DNA from: Myxococcales bacterium 68-20
GTDB lineage: Bacteria > Myxococcota_A > Polyangia > Polyangiales > Polyangiaceae
DNA: 64,000 bases
Direction of reading: 5' to 3'
Assembly (NCBI GenBank): GCA_001899635.1
Contig: MKVQ01000042.1
Coordinates: 1-64,000, forward strand
This document shows positions 61,758 through 64,000 of this stretch, piece by piece; position 1 is the stretch's first letter; every line of letters begins with the position of its first letter. Made by a program: the position numbers and the translations under genes. The notes under the pieces were generated by a model, which did not search any database, was not told the DNA's origin, and saw only the letters and a program-made list of their open reading frames with translations.

Positions 61758-62576
61758 ATGAGCTCCTCGAGCCAGTCACGGATCGCCTTCGGCCTCGTCG
61801 TCCCCTCCGCCGGGAGCGGCAGCGGTGAACATGTGGACCAGCTCGTGAGCTGGATGAGCGAGCACTCCGGGGTACGGATCGAGCGCCGCGACGCTGCCTC
61901 GTACGAAGCGCTCGCGACCGACGTCCGAGAGGGGCGCACCGACATCGCCTGGCTTCCTCCGATCGTCTACCTACGCCTCGGCGAGCACGTGACGCCGATC
62001 GGCAGCGTCCTCCGCGGCGGCGCGTCCGCCTACGAGGCGGCCCTCATCGTGCGCGAGAGCTCGAACATCCTCTCGATCGACGCCCTCCGCGGCACGAGGG
62101 CCGGATGGGTGGACCCGTGGAGCGCCGCCGGCTTCGTCCTTCCGCGGGTGAAGCTCGCGCTGCTCGGCGTCGATCCACGCACGCTCTTCCGCACCGAGAC
62201 CTTCCACGGCTCGCATCGAAGCGCGATCCAAGCGCTCCTCGACGGCGCGTGTGACGTCGCGGGCACGCATGCGCGAGCCGACGAGAAGGGCGACATCACC
62301 GCCGGCGCATGGTCCGACATCGAAGGCGCCGACGTCCGGGTGCTCGCCACGTTCGGCGCCATCCCGCCGGACGTGCTCGCGGTGCGCACCGGTGTCGCCG
62401 ATGAGGTCCGCGAGAAGGCCTTCGCTGCCTTCAAGGACGCCTGCTCCGACGAGACCAAGCGCGTCCTGATCCGTCAGGTCTTCGGGGGCGACGACCTGAC
62501 CGAAGGGCTCGCTCCCGGCTACGACGGGCTCCAGAAGGCCCTCGACATGGCCTCCTCGCGCGGCATCTTCGACTGA
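61758..62576 (+). CDS. PhnD-like substrate-binding-fold protein without signal peptide
   Basis: A 272-residue protein of the PhnD/phosphonate-binding-like fold (PF12974-type): EHVDQLVSWMSEHSG, the hinge region DIAWLPPIVYLRL, and a second lobe with GTRAGWVDPWSAAGFVLPR and CDVAGTHARAD. Such proteins normally start with a signal peptide and work with an ABC permease. Here the N-terminus (MSSSSQSRIAFGLVV) has none and no transporter genes are adjacent, so it may be a cytoplasmic ligand-binding or enzymatic variant. Confidence 0.82.
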   Translation: MSSSSQSRIAFGLVVPSAGSGSGEHVDQLVSWMSEHSGVRIERRDAASYEALATDVREGRTDIAWLPPIVYLRLGEHVTPIGSVLRGGASAYEAALIVRESSNILSIDALRGTRAGWVDPWSAAGFVLPRVKLALLGVDPRTLFRTETFHGSHRSAIQALLDGACDVAGTHARADEKGDITAGAWSDIEGADVRVLATFGAIPPDVLAVRTGVADEVREKAFAAFKDACSDETKRVLIRQVFGGDDLTEGLAPGYDGLQKALDMASSRGIFD

Positions 62577-62657
62577 CCGGAACTTCTCGCGAGGGCAGGC
62601 CCCCCGCGCGCCCCCCGAAAGGCCTTCACGTATCTCGCGCGCGGCGCCCTCTGCGGC

Positions 62658-62912
62658 ATGGACTTCGGCGGAAGCGATCTCGCCAAGGCCGGGCGCCGCT
62701 CGATCAAGAGCGAGCGCGCCGCCTGCTGCGGAGGCCTCTCCTGCGAGCGCGGCTGCGAGAGCGAGTGTACGCAGGCACTGGAGCAGGTCCGCGCCGAGCT
62801 CGAGCTCGCGTGGTCGACGCGGGATCGACGAACCTCAGGTCTCGTGCCCGAGAGCGCAGCCCAAGAGGACGGATCGCGTCGCGCTCAGCAGGTGACGTGC
62901 AGGATCGCGTGA
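62658..62912 (+). CDS. Doubtful small Cys-containing protein
   Basis: An 84-residue frame with CCGGLSCERGCESEC near residues 23-37 and a helical segment after it. Its last 28 bases overlap the convergent Mth938-like gene. No ribosome-binding site is clear and no family recognised. It may be real or a shadow. Confidence 0.25.
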   Translation: MDFGGSDLAKAGRRSIKSERAACCGGLSCERGCESECTQALEQVRAELELAWSTRDRRTSGLVPESAAQEDGSRRAQQVTCRIA

Positions 62913-63238
62913 GCTCGCCCAACGCCTCGGTTGATCCGTTCGATCGCGCGAGCCGTGGGCTCGATGACGAGCTCGACGCCGCGACGCTTGGCCTCTCGCT
63001 TGACGTCGTCCATCACGGGAAGTCGACCGTAGGCGCCGGTGCCGATGATGAGGCGATCGCACCCGGCCCAGGGGATGTCTTCTTCGCTGGAGAGAGGCGT
63101 GTGCCCGAGCTCGCCCTTGAAGCGCTTCGACGGTCCCTTCTTGCGCTTTCTCACCGAGCCCTTCGCCAGAACGACGTCGTGGTCGAAGGTCTCGCCATCG
63201 ACGCGGATGTGCCCGAACTCGAACTCGTCGACGTGCAT
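62885..63238 (-). CDS. Mth938/AAMDC-like domain protein (DUF498)
   Basis: A 117-residue protein of the Mth938 fold: MHVDEFEFGHIRVDGETFDHDVVLA-type start, DRLIIGTGAYGRLPVM (conserved GTG-xG loop), VELVIEPTARAI. Relatives occur near respiratory and assembly factors in eukaryotes and bacteria; the biochemical role is unknown. GGAGG lies before the ATG at 63238. It stands alone. Confidence 0.82.
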   Translation of the reverse strand: MHVDEFEFGHIRVDGETFDHDVVLAKGSVRKRKKGPSKRFKGELGHTPLSSEEDIPWAGCDRLIIGTGAYGRLPVMDDVKREAKRRGVELVIEPTARAIERINRGVGRAHAILHVTC

Positions 63239-63596
63239 GATGCCTCCACTGGATTGCCGTCGTAGGCGCCGGCCCCGAAGCCGCAGACGCGCTCGCCCAA
63301 TCGTCGAGGCGCGCTCACAGCCGGGACCTTCGTCTTCGCCACACCGGACGTCGAGCGCGGCGGCAGGGCGGCCGACTTGGATCAGCCAAGGCGAATGGCG
63401 AACGGTCCGAACGGGGGCACGACCGAACAAACACGATGCTCTGCTATCGACAGGCAGTCGACTCGTCGGCATTTCGAACGCGACCAAAGCGAAGGAGAAG
63501 CCGGAGTCGGGCGCGGCTCGATTCACCCGAGCGATGAAGTCATCCGGTTCTTGGTCCTCAGCTCGCTATCGAGGCCGCCTGCGCTACGGCGTCGTC
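63239..63596. other. Intergenic region before the Imm33-like gene
   Basis: About 358 bases with no convincing gene, repeat or promoter that I can recognise. The DNA becomes visibly less GC-rich towards 63500 and beyond. Confidence 0.4.
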
Positions 63597-63944
63597 TCAG
63601 ACATCGAGCAGGGTCGGGTCCTCCCACACGTCCTCGTAATCTCCGGCCATGAGGAACCGCCAACCTGGCGGAAGACCGAGAAATCTGAGTACTGCCGGAC
63701 ACCATTCGGCAAGGTGCAAAACGTGGAGTGGCTCGAAGAAGTCCGGTGCCGTGGAGAGTTCCTCACCAGCCCAGATGTACCACCCCGATGTATCTCCCTG
63801 CGGCGGATGGCGCAATCCGTTGAGCGGCATCAAGCCAGTGCGGACATTGCGCGCGATCCCCACCTTCAGATGGTCAGGCGCCCCTACCCACTGCGCACCG
63901 TGCTTCTTGCAAACCGCTTGCTGGTCTTGGATTGCGGCATTCAT
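63597..63944 (-). CDS. Imm33-like immunity protein
   Basis: A 115-residue protein. The segments [52 protein letters not shown] and [12 protein letters not shown] match what I recall as the Imm33-domain immunity proteins that neutralise polymorphic or type VI-delivered toxins. The start is ATG 63944. Third-position GC is lower than in neighbours, consistent with transfer. A gene upstream in the same direction ends 28 bases before it, the position expected for a cognate toxin. Confidence 0.7.
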   Translation of the reverse strand: MNAAIQDQQAVCKKHGAQWVGAPDHLKVGIARNVRTGLMPLNGLRHPPQGDTSGWYIWAGEELSTAPDFFEPLHVLHLAEWCPAVLRFLGLPPGWRFLMAGDYEDVWEDPTLLDV

Positions 63945-63972
63945 GGTCCGAACGCGGATATCGAGATGGCTG

Positions 63973-64000
63973 CTACTTCGCGATGTAGAAGTTGCTTGGC
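63973..64000 (-). CDS. C-terminal end of an upstream gene (cut by window edge), possible toxin
   Basis: On the minus strand the last 28 bases read ...PSNFYIAK followed by TAG. The stop is 28 bases upstream of the Imm33-like start codon, in the same direction. Only eight residues are visible, so no product can be named; the position suggests the toxin partner of the immunity protein. Confidence 0.35.

Noticed and set aside
62658-62912. Cys cluster read as a ferredoxin-like site
   Set aside because: Spacing CCGGLSCERGCESEC does not fit a ferredoxin motif and the frame itself is doubtful.

Overview
The window is about 64 kb of very GC-rich bacterial DNA that looks like a chromosome segment from the phylum Myxococcota, probably the Polyangia side. 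This is an inference from gene style. There are about fifteen predicted lipoproteins, many with Asp/Ala/Gly-rich linkers after the lipobox. Two C-termini look like the MYXO-CTERM sorting signal (Cys, hydrophobic stretch, Arg cluster). There are Cys-rich surface repeats, RCC1 and IgGFc-binding proteins, and complex REC/histidine-kinase signalling genes. I saw no rRNA, tRNA, CRISPR array, transposase or integrase.

Layout. 1-6.9 kb: the translation genes normally joined in the str operon, here split into fusA-tuf (left) and rpsL-rpsG (right) around a membrane glycosyltransferase-like gene, a small lipoprotein and a small membrane protein. 6.9-17.5 kb: uppP, a SpoU-type RNA methyltransferase, a YiiX-like permuted NlpC/P60 lipoprotein, a trypsin-like protease with a MYXO-CTERM-like tail, a DUF362 protein with a downstream DUF2064-like protein, two lipoproteins (one with a possible caspase-like core) and an Aur1-like PAP2 phosphatase. 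17.5-24.6 kb: a compact signalling island of six genes (hybrid kinase, REC, REC-kinase, and convergently REC-HD-GYP, REC, REC-EAL). It lies between two 118-bp direct repeats, the second being a duplicate of the 3' end of the PAP2 gene. 24.6-36 kb: phospholipase D, paired ESEPND lipoproteins, M19 dipeptidase, radical SAM protein, a Cys-repeat/formylglycine-enzyme-like lipoprotein, an MtfA-like peptidase and a metallophosphatase with EF-hands. 36-47.5 kb: NTF2-like protein, unknown toroid-like and membrane proteins, treZ, a DUF3160 lipoprotein, an unusual Hsp20, and a fused radical SAM/DUF2344 protein. 47.8-58.6 kb: a HEAT-like lipoprotein, then eight co-directional tightly spaced genes running from an ECF sigma factor through a membrane/TPR protein and a secreted barrel-like protein to five surface lipoproteins. 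58.7-64 kb: DUF2293, lipoproteins including an expansin-like one, a TSUP transporter, a PhnD-like protein without signal peptide, an Mth938-like protein and an Imm33-like immunity protein at the edge.

How it works together. The signalling island can phosphorylate several receiver domains and carries two c-di-GMP phosphodiesterase outputs (HD-GYP and EAL) but no GGDEF synthase, so its predicted net effect is to lower c-di-GMP. The ECF block looks like a self-contained cell-surface regulon in which the membrane/TPR protein could be the sigma partner. Most other genes are housekeeping or stand-alone secreted proteins. All statements come from reading the sequence; no database search was possible.
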